64,000 nt of DNA from Pseudopyrenochaeta lycopersici (taxonomy: Eukaryota > Ascomycota > Dothideomycetes > Pleosporales > Pseudopyrenochaetaceae): positions 1,178,001 to 1,242,000 of the forward strand of contig NHZP01000013.1 in assembly GCA_003313425.1 (NCBI GenBank). The letters run 5' to 3'. Within the stretch, counting starts at the first letter, position 1; every line of letters begins with the position of its first letter. The notes beneath the pieces are model-generated. The model saw only the letters and a program-made list of their open reading frames with translations. It had not been told where the DNA came from and did not search any database. The position numbers and the translations under genes were made by a program. This document shows positions 30,599 to 41,794 of this stretch, in pieces.

Positions 30599-32675
30599 AG
30601 TTTGACATTCCAGGTGGCATTTGGGTGTGTTATGAAGTCGGTTGATCGTAAGGTTGAATGTACCTAAATGAACCATATATTTTCATTACCAATGAATGGA
30701 GCAAATACATTTGATAATCTTCCTCTATAACTATAACCTCTGTTCTCGATTGTGTTAGACGTAATAGTTCTCATTTTTTGGAGAAGAATTGCTTCACCTC
30801 AATTCGGACGGGCAAACTTCTACAGAATGAATCATACAGACCCAAAGCTTACCCGGGTCGATACCTATATTTTCACTGGGAACCCAACCAATGTCGGCTA
30901 GCTGAGAACGATAATGCATTTTGACTACTCGTTCAACCGCCACAGGAAGTATTAGCCAGTGTTATCGGAGCTAATCTTTGAGATGGGCACTACGAATTCA
31001 TGACGCATAAATATCTTACCTTAAGACAGTATACTTGACAAAACCATTGACGCAGAGATCCTCACACACCAACAAGGCAGAAAGACACACGCTGATGAAT
31101 TTGTGGAGGTTTTTGCCCGCATTTAGTCTCCGAAGGCAAAGTACACAAAGTTCACCACAAGAAATGTATGCCCTGTACTTCTTGCAACGAAGCCCACCCG
31201 ACAACACTATGTCGATTGGAAAATGTAATTAGGCATGTTGTGCACAATGCTGGACAAAGGCACGTAAACTGGCGGGACCATCGCTGTTATCGCCGCCTGA
31301 AGGCGCTGACATATGTTCCAATTGGACAGAAAAGGAACATTGGTTCATCGAGCCTTGGCGTTTTCATGACGGTCAATTATCGATTTAGAGAGGGCGCTGA
31401 GATACCACGAACTGTCTTCATGGGTGCTGAAAACAACAATAATCGTGACCCAGTGAGTTCGCCTGTTAGAGACTCTATGTCTTGCATGATTTACGTCTGT
31501 CAGTGTGCCTACTCTAAGATGCGGCGAGCAATCTTGATTGGTGGATAAAAAGTTCTTCGTGTATTCTGCCTACAGGTGGCGCTTCAGTGTCTGAGCGATG
31601 GCCATTGCTCCTGGCGAAGGTTAGATAAGGACAGGTCTTATCTAAAAAGCTCTCTTCATGCGGTCGGTCGCATAGCTGTAAACATTCAAATACCATTCCT
31701 AGAGCATAAATCATATTAGTGTACAGACCTCAAGGCATAGTTTCAGAACCCCTCCTTCAACACCAACCTTTTAGATATGAATGGTTCTGGTAGCAACTTT
31801 GTTGTAGTGTAAAGCCATCATCAGCTCAGCTTTGGAGACCATACCAATAAGATCTTCCGGCCTCAAGGACCTTGCCAAACCCAACCGGCACAATTACATG
31901 CCCAGCACTCTGTACCTTCCCTCAGTATCTCCCAGCAAACATATCCGTCTCTGTCAGAGCCTGGAACCACTAGCAATGATGCTTCATCAAAGCGCCACGC
32001 CATTCACTGACGCATGCAAGTTAGGCGATCGTCATCGAGAGAGGACATACGCGGAGGACAACAACATCCAAGTTTCTAAAGAGAATATGTAACGATCCAG
32101 CAACCTTGTGCTCGAAACCTGCAACATCTACCCACAATTATTTCACAACGATTCTGCAGCCTGAAGTCGACACTACGACCGAGCCAACATTAACACAGAG
32201 CGATCGGACGGTAGATACAAGGGATAAAAGTAAGGAGCAGATGAAAGAGCTCTTAAGGTATATTTTACAGGAAAAAAAAGAGAATTGCACATTGTTTATT
32301 CCAGTCTTGTGACACACAATCGAATAAGGTTCAAATATCGTTGTAGCATTACTTATTATGACTCGTCGCTTTCAACGAACCACTCTGAACTGAGAGCAAT
32401 TCTTCCTTGACTTCATTCTTCCCTGGCTTCATTCTTTATCTTTGCCTTAGAATAGAAATGCTTCACCAGCGCCTGAAGTGAGTCTTGATGTTGATCATCC
32501 TCATGGCAGCACGCCACAATCAGTTGATGCAATTCACGCGCACGTAACACAAATTATAATACGTAAAATGTTAATAAATAAGTAAGAAAGATGTTTTAGT
32601 GACCTAGTTTCATAAACGCCGTGCAATGCTGTCCTGGTTTCTCCCAAACGCCGCGCTAGTTGCACAATTACTCAT
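30599..32675. other. Gene-free interval of about 2.1 kb
   Basis: Short frames only. Near 31771-31965 (minus) there is a possible remnant of a CBS-type domain, listed separately. AT-rich in the last 350 bp. No supported intact gene. Confidence 0.4.
31771..31965 (-). pseudogene. Possible remnant of a CBS-domain protein C-terminus
   Basis: One minus-strand phase reads ICLLGDTEGRYRVLGM, then a stop, then ARSLRPEDLIGMVSKAELMM and ALHYNKVATRTIHI before a stop at 31771. The pattern 'D-xGR-xG---(x)n-DLIGMVSKAELM' resembles the end of a CBS domain. It is only about 65 codons, contains an in-frame stop, and no upstream coding was found. The evidence is weak. Confidence 0.22.
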
Positions 32676-35600
32676 TCACAGCTCCACAATCTCCCTCTCT
32701 TCCTTTCTGCCCTCTCCTTTTCCTATTCGGAAGCCGACCTCTGTCCGTGCATCGTCCGTCAACCTTCCCCACTCAAGCAAGAGCCTAAACATATAGATCT
32801 CCATATCCTCTCTCCGTAATACCTTTTCTGTCCATACTTTGCCCTGCCTTGCAATGGCTTCTGCCTCTTTTGTCCTGCCCTCCATCATCCTCTTATTTCT
32901 CGCCTCAATGCCATAGCCTCCAAAGTATGCCAAGCTAGAGAAGAGATCGTGGAGTCGAAGGTCGACGGGAACAAAGTGTTTCCAAGCCGTGAGACGGCCT
33001 TCGTACCATTCGTGGAAGAGGCGAGACTTGAAGACGACGGAGTTAGATTGCAGAAAGGGGATGAAGCGTCCAGAGAAGCCAGCGCCATCTGTGTCGAAAA
33101 GATAGCGGTAGCGCCAGTGCTGCCTAAAGTCGATAGACTCGTCAAGGCCAAACTCACGGATTTGGTCTGTGCAATCTTGGCCTGCGCAACGGACAATTTT
33201 GTTGACAAAGCGGACGTCTGTTTTGCTTTCGAGGTACCTCTTGATATCGGTCGTTCGCTTGAGCATATATTCGAGTTGGCCGCTATGGTCAGGTTTGGGT
33301 AGAAGAATAGGCTGTCGAGCCGTTTCGTTGTTTAGAAGGTGCACAAGGCGTTGGCGGAGCATGCCTTTCCATGGACCAGCTGTAGTTACGCCTTCAGTCG
33401 TTTCACCACGCCAGAACAATACATTCTCCTTGTCGTGGAAGTGAGGATCCGGATATTTCTCATCAAACTCATACTTTGTCTTGTCCAAGTAGTTCCAAGG
33501 TGAGGGATATCGAATATCGGCAAATCCAGGCGCACGACTTTGGCTGAAAACGGGTACAATGTCATGCGTGCCCATCAGGGTTGACGGACTGAGGTGCATA
33601 CCGTGCAGGTTTGCAATATCGGGCTGATGGCAAGGATCGGCTGATATGGACCAATTCGCTACAAAGGCGCCCATTGCGTGGGGCTGGGTGCAGGTGTGGC
33701 AAAACGTCTTCGTATTCCAATGTCGTTCTGTTCGCGCGCGAGACTCTGGCGAGCAAGCCACAGATCCATATGTCTGGAAGGAGGGCTTGAGACGGGCATC
33801 GTCGAAGAACTGCGGATCTACACGGATTTCCCCAACGTCTGGCCATTTCTTCGCACGATCGGCACTAAACTCCTTCGCTGGTCGGGACGGCTGCGGTGTG
33901 GGGTAAGGCTGCGGGTTGTCTAATGCGTCTTGTAAGCGCTCATATGGAACAGCGACGCGAGGTTCATCCTGCAAATTGAAAGCGAGATCCATGTCAGGCA
34001 GGTGTTCGGCAAACTGCTGTATCATGCTTGTCGCGCCGTCTATCATCCATCGGTGCGTGTCAGCAACATTGGTGAAGACGTGTGCCTTTCCCTCTCTTAT
34101 TCGGATGCCTCCCACAGCCTCATTTGTAGCGAGTACAGTTGCGGTTCTGTGTCGAAGATCGTCAGGGTTAAAGGACGAAAAGGGTGCCAGATCCTCTTCA
34201 ATATTGTCATAGTCGTCCACGATGATCGAGTTGCGAGTTACTGCAAAGTAATACCATTTGTCGAAATTTGGAGGAGGGTCTCGGTGATAGCGCTGTCGAT
34301 AATGTACGACGGCTTCTGCTAATGACTGGCTCCGGTGAGCTTGGGATGCCCACTGTTCGTGTCGTACAGTTGCGGCATCAATCAGAGTCGCGATGGGGTG
34401 TTCCATGACGGGTCCTTGACGTCGATATACAACTACGCCAATGGAAAAGGCGATGAGCAGGACGATGAAGGCTGCCGACTGGTTCCTGCCGAGACGGACA
34501 GGCACCGATGATCGGATGCGAGTCTCGATGTTTGTGTCTGTAATCAAATGGAGTATGAGGGCGATGGTAAGCAAGGTCAAGCACAAGACAAGTCCGACCG
34601 TGGACTTTGGAGGGAATGAAAAGGACACGCCGGTCCCCAATGCTCGCAGAACGCCGACATATGCAGAGGAAAATGCAACAATGAGCACCGCGCTCATAAC
34701 GCCATAGAAGCGTGCCTACGAGGTCAGCTGAGAGATTTGTGTAAATGATTAGACAGGACGTACCGATTTTAAGAAACATAACGTCATAAAGGGTATCATC
34801 AACGACAAACGCAAAAGACCGAGAAGATATTCGGAAGGAAGTGCAAGCATCCACTCGCGATGCTCAGGCATTGCGGGGTACACTATGATGCCGGCGACAA
34901 GGAGAACTAGGGATGATGCCTGGAAGGCGTTAGCACATGGGATCCTGGAGGTGGATGGCGGAGACTGCGCACAATGAGGGTCAAGCCAACAAGTAGATGA
35001 TTCGAGGTGCCATCCTGGAGATGGATTGTCCAGTCGTCTGGGGCGGAAATGCCATCGTCGACCAAGCGATACAGGAGCTGTACAATAATGCAATCTAACA
35101 GGAAGGCAAAGAACTGGAGTGAAGGGATGGTGGCAGAGGCCGAGTTGGCAATGGGGCAAATGTAGGTGGATCGTAGCGCGCTCGACTTGACGAGGACGAG
35201 GAAGCTGCTAATGGACAGCAGTACGGAGGGAATGATGTAGCGGGTTGCGCCGTCAAAGACGAAGTTGTAGACGCGGTCGAGTTGTGTTCGCGGGCGTGAG
35301 TCAGCACTCCAGGCGGGGTATTGTCGCTGGCTGGGGTGGCGGATGCTGTGGTAGAGAGCAAGCACGAGGGGGAGGAAAGCCTGGCCATGTTAGTAGGGGC
35401 GTAGGTGGGTGGTGATTCTGCGCACCAAAGCCGACGGTCCGCTGCACTCGACGTCCTTCATGACGCGGTGGAAAATGCCAATGCGCCCGCAGATTGCAAA
35501 GAGCAGCACGCCCAGCAGGGCGCCAACGGCGCGGACACTCCATGCTCTCCGGCGGCCTGGCTGGCCTGCCTCGGTCCAGATCTCTTCCCCAGGGGGCCTG

Positions 35601-35821
35601 CTGTGCCCGTCGCCCAGCGGGATGGCGATGTATCTGGTCGGCGGGTGCGGGTGCGAGGTCCGCGAGGCCCAGGCTTCAATTGCGACGGCGGCGAGGCCGG
35701 TGAGCAGCAGCACGACGCCGACCGTGTGCAGCGGCTTGTCAAACGCGAACGAGTAGTCGACGGGCGGCGCAGTGCTCAAATAACCAGATGCTAGGACGAG
35801 GCCGCTGTTGGGGTCAGCCAT
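32676..35821 (-). CDS. GT90 family (CAP10-like) glycosyltransferase with polytopic N-terminal region
   Basis: Four exons in one consistent phase: 35821-35426, 35380-34973, 34919-34764 and 34715-32676, with introns GTGCGC...CCAG, GTGCGC...CCAG and GTACGT...GTAG. The product is 999 residues. Residues 1 to about 400 hold eight or more hydrophobic segments (e.g. LLLTGLAAVAIEAWA, YIIPSVLLSISSFLVLV, LLVGLTLI, AAFIVLLIAFSIGVVVY). The C-terminal half is the DUF821/CAP10 catalytic region: WYYFAVTRNSIIVDDYDNI, FWRGETTEGVTTAGPWKGM, VRFVNKIVRC and YRYLFDTDGAGFSGRFIPFLQSNSVVFKSR with WKHFVPVD. GT90 members transfer xylose or related sugars in the Golgi; the Cryptococcus CAP10 homologue is needed for capsule. 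Donor and acceptor here are unknown. An earlier in-frame start in a 5' exon is possible. Confidence 0.87.
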
Positions 35822-37128
35822 AACTTGCAGGCGCACTCGGGGCTCATCCACGCTGGCTTACCACGGGAAGAAGAGGGCCTTCCTGTCCATGACGGCGGCA
35901 TTCTTCGTGACGGCGGTCTAGGGCTGCGATACGGCGCAGCAATGGCGGCGAGGGACGCTTGACATGGCCTGGTGGTGAAGGGAAAGACGTGAGGTCCACT
36001 TTGGCCTGAGCTGCTCACGGCTCCCGGCAGCCCTGCGTCGGTCTCCAGGCGCATCTTGCCAGGCACTGCGCCTCAGCTAACACGCACTAGCGGGACGGCG
36101 GGGAACCTGAAGCGCCGCACAACGGTACGTGCAACAGCAGAAGACTCCTTCCATAGCCCATGTTTTCCTTCCTGTCTATACGACTTAATACGCTGCCATA
36201 CGACGCTGTGCAGATCGTCTTGCTTGCCCGCGCACATATCCTTCTGGCGGCCGAACAAGCTTCAGTAGGGGATGCGCGCCGTCGCCGATCACGACACCGT
36301 TTCCAGGAACGCCTTCTATTTGCATGACACACAAGACGGCTACCACGGCACTGGCTCGCGAAGCACCAGCGCTACCATGTGAGACGTGCGCATCTTGTGA
36401 TCGGCGTATTCGTATACCTCATAGGGGTTCTTTTTTGCTTCATTCGACCTGCTTGGCTCCCGTCACCCATATTCTACCACCAAGCTTGTCAGCAACCACT
36501 AGCGCTGCCCACTCAAATCAGTGTTGCTTGCGACGCCTGGGTTTCGTGTTTCCGCCAGACCACGACCATACTTGCCCGTCATTCGCTCTTAATACACTTG
36601 TTGAGCAACCACAACGGCCCGCACATGTCAGCCTTCCATAGTCACACATTTACCCTCCTTAATACCACACTCGACCCGACCCGGATTAGAGTTACAGATA
36701 ATCTTACATTTTGGTGGGTTAACATTGAACAGCACAAACGCTGGCGATTATACGGGCACCCAGCATAGCTCTCACGCCACCGCAAGTCATTCTTTACGCT
36801 GCGCAGCATCTTGCGTTGAGTGTAGCGGCACGATCTAGCTCACAAAATTGTATCATAATGGTTGTTACTTGGGCCGACAAAACACACATAATCTGCTCTA
36901 ATACGGCTACATTGTCTCTATGTATGAATGCTGCAATAAAGTCTTACTAACGATTGGCTCATCGCCAACTCTCATGCTTGAATCACCACTTTGAATATGA
37001 ATGAAAATCATCTCCATTTAGCCCGCCCTAGAAAATGACATTCTATAAATCACACTCTCCCTTCCTTCAGCGAAGCATTACTGAACCTCTCTAACGAACT
37101 GTGAGACAGGCTATACCTCCACCTCTTA
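35822..37128. other. Intergenic, about 1.3 kb
   Basis: GC-rich near 35830-36100 (promoter side of the GT90 gene), then mixed. Short frames on both strands have no recognisable content. Confidence 0.4.
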
Positions 37129-38692
37129 TCAAACGGCTACTATGTGTGCTGGAGCCTCGTCCTTGTCCATGACACCATCAGAGCTTCCATTATGGCCAAT
37201 TTGGTTTTCAGGATCATTCGCGTGTGCATTCACAATCCCAACTTCAGTCATCGAAAACTTATCAGCCACGTTCCGGTACGCAGGCACAAAGTTCACACAG
37301 AACGTATACGTCCAAGCTGCAATGAAGAACATTAGGGGAACAATCATGGCGAATGCTGTCGGTGCGTGCCCGGTTTCGTAGTTGATGGCACCTTGGGCGT
37401 CTGAGGCAACGAACAGTAGAGGTGGAACGACAGCACCTCCGGAAACGCCTGCGACGATAAAGCCTGACCCGCGCTTTGAGTACTTTCCCAGTCCGCGCAT
37501 GCCAAGCGCCACGATGGTCGGGAAGATGATCGATTCGAAGAAGAGAACCAAGTACAGCATGCTCATGCCTGTGTTGCCTCGCTCGGTAATCGCCGGTATG
37601 ATGAAGATTATGCACATTGTCATGAAGACAAAGAATACCCAGCGCGGCTTGATATATTTCATAATCGCACTACCGGCGAAGCGACCGAGCGTAAATGCAC
37701 CTTGTGCACCAGCGAGAAATCGAGCAGCATCGGCAGAAGACGTTGGTCCAGAAGGAGTCATACGCGTCTCTGTGACGTAATTGATGAAGGCTCCAGCTAT
37801 AGCGACTTGTGCTCCCGTGTAGCAGAATTGCGCAAATGTGGCATGGAAAAGTCGGTATTGTTTTTTGAATGGCTTGACATCAGTACCAGCATGTGTACTC
37901 TCAGCCTGGAAGGCCATGTCGGCGTCTGATCATCAATTAGTACATTAGTCGAGACTCACATTGTCAAGACTTACCTGTGATCTCAGGGATCGGAGAGAAG
38001 TAGTACACGACTGCCAAAGCAAAGACGAAGCAAGCAATGGCAAGGTATGTCCATTGCACGTTCTTCAGCGCGCTTTCATCATATCCAGTGTTCTTAAAGA
38101 ACACGTACGAGCCTAGTACAGGCGCGACGACCGTTCCAATACCGTTGAAAGCCTGTGCAATGTTGATCCTCAATTCCGAGTACTTGGGAGGTCCGCAAAC
38201 TGCGAGGTACGGATTTGCAGCAGTTTCGAGCGAGCCGAGCCCGTTACCAATGACAAAGATGGCTGCACAAAAACCACCAAACGAGCGATACACGAGGCAT
38301 GGCCATGCAATTAGCGACCCCACCCCGTAGAGAAACAGGCCCCAGATAAAAACAGCTTTATAGCCCCAATGTCGGAGCAGCCAATTGGCATGGCCAAGCG
38401 AAGCGAGGGGATAAGCGCCGAAGTACGCTGCTTGGAGGCCAGACGAGCGAGCGCGAGTAATGCCAAGAGACTCTTGAAAGTGCTTGTTTAATGTATCGAT
38501 GAGACCATATGAGAAACCCTAGACATTGTCAGCTCTACCTTTTCGTTGTTTTGAATAATATCAGCATACCCAAAGGAAGAAAAGAATGGTGACGAGGCAG
38601 AGTGGGTAGATGGACTCGCGCAATGTGAGCTCTGCAGCCCGCGTGCGCTTGTCGTCGCGATTGCGCAGCGTGGGCTTCTGGAAGAATCCCAT
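37129..38692 (-). CDS. MFS sugar transporter, fucose permease (FucP)-type
   Basis: Three exons: 38692-38570, 38518-37975 and 37925-37129, with introns GTATGC...CTAG and GTAAGT...TCAG; 487 residues. The N-terminus reads SIYPLCLVTILFFLWGFSYGLIDTLNKHF, the characteristic FucP/glucose-galactose transporter opening. Then LGSLETAANPYLAVCGPP and INIAQAFNGIGTVVAPVLGS follow. About 12 membrane segments are traceable. The second half contains GRFAGSAIMKYIKPRW and TIVALGMRGLGKYSKRGS. Transport of a monosaccharide with protons is inferred from the family; the actual sugar cannot be read from sequence. The C-terminal tail is short and acidic. Confidence 0.88.
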
Positions 38693-40496
38693 AGTGTCTT
38701 TGGGCTGCAACGAGAAACTGGCTATCAATGTGTTGCGTCAAACCGGCTCTAAGGTCGTCTTGCGAAGGCAGTAAACATCAAGGTCAACTACCAGAAGCTT
38801 TCTAAGTTCTAGCAGGCGCAATGGAGAAGTAAAAGGTGGTGCGCAGTTCCCCGCTCAAGTACTTTGTTGCTCTTGTCATGCGTCAAGTGTCACCGAGCCA
38901 TGTGCGCGGCACCAAGTTCCCACCCTGCAGGAGCAATTTGACAGGCCGATTCACACATCCGCCGTTGCAACAAAAGGCAAATTCTAACCGCGTCTGGAAG
39001 TCGGGGAACGACAAAAGCCGGGGTAAAGTCTGGGGATCAACAGGCTCGGTGGCATGGCGGGAGTGACGTTGGTGGAACTTTCCCCGGGTGATGCCTCTTC
39101 GGCAGAGTGGGGACCGATATATGTAACCTCGATGAGCCGGAAGAGGCAGTGATCGGCGTTGGTGTCGTGTCCGAGGTGCATACTACGCAATGCAGCCATC
39201 AAAGTGCTTCGATGCTAGGGATGTTGTTGCGGGAAGAGAGTCAAGCACAACGGCTTTGGGGTTGTTACGATAACCTCCTTGCTGAGGCGTCGTTCGCAGT
39301 GGACTAGCGCCGACGCCATCAACCTTGTACTGACCACCTCTCCAACACCACAAACAAAGAGTAGTCTGCTCACTGAAGGTTCGAATCGCGTTTCCTGGTT
39401 CAAACAATTGTACTGCAGATACGAGAAGATCTAGGGCGGCAACAGCCATCTTAGAAATCGACCATGGTGCCAATCAGCCATTCTGCATCGCCTGGCCCGT
39501 GTCCTAGGATCAGGCATGAGCTGCACCACCGTTCCTCTCATGCCACCCTCACGCTCAGCTTTGGGTCGATCATGCTACAGGACAACCTGGAAATCTCATT
39601 CGTTCATTTCACATCGAGAAGCGCGCGAAATTGCTACTTCTGCGGCCTTTCTTCGGCATTGTCTCCACAATGCCTCCACACCATAAGCCTGGCGCCAGGG
39701 ACTTGGTTCTGACCAGAACAAGTTCTCGAAGCTCCCCACATTTCGGCTCCAGGACTCTCCCTGCAAGATTCAGTGACCCATTTGTTCTTCGGTCAAGAAT
39801 TATGGGGACATTTCCCCAGACTTTATTTTAGTTTCATCGCTTGATACACCGAGTTCAAGAAAGCTAGCGCTGACAATGGAATCGCGACCTGTATAAGTGG
39901 CGACTACCGCTCAGCGAAACTTGAGGCCGATGAATATATCAGGAACATGCGGAGAATGTAGAAATCGCACGCCTGCCAAATTCCAGCACTGAAATGGTCC
40001 TATCTTGAGACATTTCCCTATTGTGTCGAAGAGAATCATAAGAACAAGACGCTGTGAAGGGCTTACCAATAAAATCACATCGCCAAGATCAATGAATTCA
40101 CTATTGCGGAACCGCATGTCAGAAGCTAAAAGGAAGCGCATCACAGGCACAAGCGAGTGAACAACATCGCACGAGATACAGAGGCTCTCAATGAGTGACG
40201 GCTCCTGCATAAAATGATTCGCTACCTCAAGATTGTAAGGCATCTGAAAGCCACCAAAAGGACTAATGCTGCGGTAGGGAAAGTATGACGAGCGACGCTA
40301 CTGGTACAGGGTACAAGGGTAGCTAGGGCAGACTTGGTACACGGGATGCAAGGACCCTTCTCAGCCTATGATGGTATAAAATCATCATTCTGGTCAAAAG
40401 GTAAGACTGAAGGCCTTCATGCCCGTGATACTACTTCATAACAGATCAATGTAAAGCTGTTCGTAGGGCCATTTGTAACCAAATGGTAGCACCATT
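38693..40496. other. Intergenic, about 1.8 kb
   Basis: The first few hundred bases are the presumed promoter of the sugar transporter. The rest holds short overlapping frames without motifs. A B-box-like ggttcgaatcg at about 39379 has no tRNA fold around it. Confidence 0.4.
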
Positions 40497-41581
40497 TCAG
40501 CCCTTGTTCTTGAATTCCAACCCACTCTCCTTCCGTACAACTCCATACACACTTGGAATATCGCCCTTATCGCCCAGCTCCTCTTTGACTACCTCCAGCC
40601 TCTCCTGCGCCAAGGCTAACATCTTGACACTACTCCCGCTCTTATCAGCCAGATCCCTTGCATGTCTCGCATCCTTTCTCGCAAGATCGATGTGGAAGAG
40701 AGGTTCCTCGCGCTGGTAGTAATCACCCTGCATCATCCGTTGAGAATAAGCTGCGTATGGCCCGGGGAACATGGTAGAGATGAAGCTATGTAGATTTTCG
40801 ACACCCAGTCCAGATTTCTCGGCGAGCACGTGTCCTTCAGAGAGCTGAGAGACCATATTCAGAACGAAGGTGTTCCCAATTACTTTGAGGAGAGTGGCGT
40901 TGCCAGCGGGCTGGCCTGAGAAATCGACATTTGCGCGACCCACGACGCCCTTGGTGTAGGGCGTTACTCTGGCGCAGGCGGAGGCGCTGCCTGCGATGAC
41001 GCAGACTAGTTGGCCATTGTCGGCCATTGCCGGGGCGCCAAAGACTGTGGTAGATTAGCGAGTCGTGGAGACGAAAAGCAATGAAGGGATAGCGTGGCCT
41101 TGAGCATCTCTCAAGCTTGCAGTCATCCGGACAACATCTTGAACTTACCAGGCATACCAACAAATTCGGCTCCCTTCTCAGTGATCCTCTTCTCAAGTGC
41201 ATTCGTCGTATCGGGATGCACGGTCGAACAATCAACAATTAATTTTCCCTTCACATCTTCTTCTAACATCTTATCAACAGCAGCATTCACGGCGGCATCG
41301 TCGCCAAGGCAGATGAAGATGATGTCTGACTCTTTGACTGCATCATTGACTCTGTCTACGACTTTCGAATTGTCGGTTCCAAGTTTGGCGGCAAGATCGG
41401 TGGAACGGGATTTAGTGCGATTGTAGATGATCAGGGGTTTGTCAAGACCGCCTTTCTCCACCAAATTCTTGCACATTCCCTGTGAAGATTAGGGAAATGT
41501 TCATCAACCGGAATGTTCGTAGTCGGCTATACTTGCCCTCCCCATATTGCCTAGGCCTAACCAAGCGAGTTGCGGGGCCAT
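40497..41581 (-). CDS. NAD(P)-dependent beta-hydroxyacid dehydrogenase (3-hydroxyisobutyrate dehydrogenase / 6PGDH-like)
   Basis: Three exons: 41581-41537, 41479-41149 and 41044-40497, 307 residues (family about 290-320). MAPQLAWLGLGNMGRGM is the GxGxxG-type dinucleotide motif, split by an intron whose donor is GC (GCAAGT...CACAG). LIVDCSTVHPDTTNALEKR is the substrate-binding DxST region, GMPVFGAPAMADNGQLVCVIAG is the GxPVxG-like region, and GNATLLKVIGNTFVLNM contains the catalytic Lys position. The cofactor loop IIYNRTKSR suggests NADP(H). The physiological substrate (hydroxyisobutyrate, tartronate semialdehyde, succinic semialdehyde or other) is unknown. There is no mitochondrial presequence, so it is probably cytosolic. 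Confidence 0.87.
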
Positions 41582-41794
41582 GATGAAGTGTTGAGTCGTA
41601 GGATCAACGTTGTGGATTTACTTTGTTGTTTTGGATATTGAGGAGCCAAGACTGAATATGTAATTATATCTCTCCTACAATTGACATAACTGCCCCTCGC
41701 TCCGCGGTCGTTACTGTCCATGCTTTGTCATTCGGTGAACGGCGTTAAGGCACGGGCCGGTGTCGGCTAGGTTCAATGACGTCTAGCCCCAGTC
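41582..41794. promoter_or_regulatory. Short bidirectional promoter, dehydrogenase / N-acetylglutamate synthase
   Basis: 213 bp between the two start codons. AT-rich on the dehydrogenase side, GC-rich on the other. Both promoters must lie in or overlap this gap. Confidence 0.4.

Noticed and set aside
39370..39400. tRNA B-box-like ggttcgaatcg
   Set aside because: No A-box at the right distance and no acceptor or anticodon stem could be folded from the flanks.
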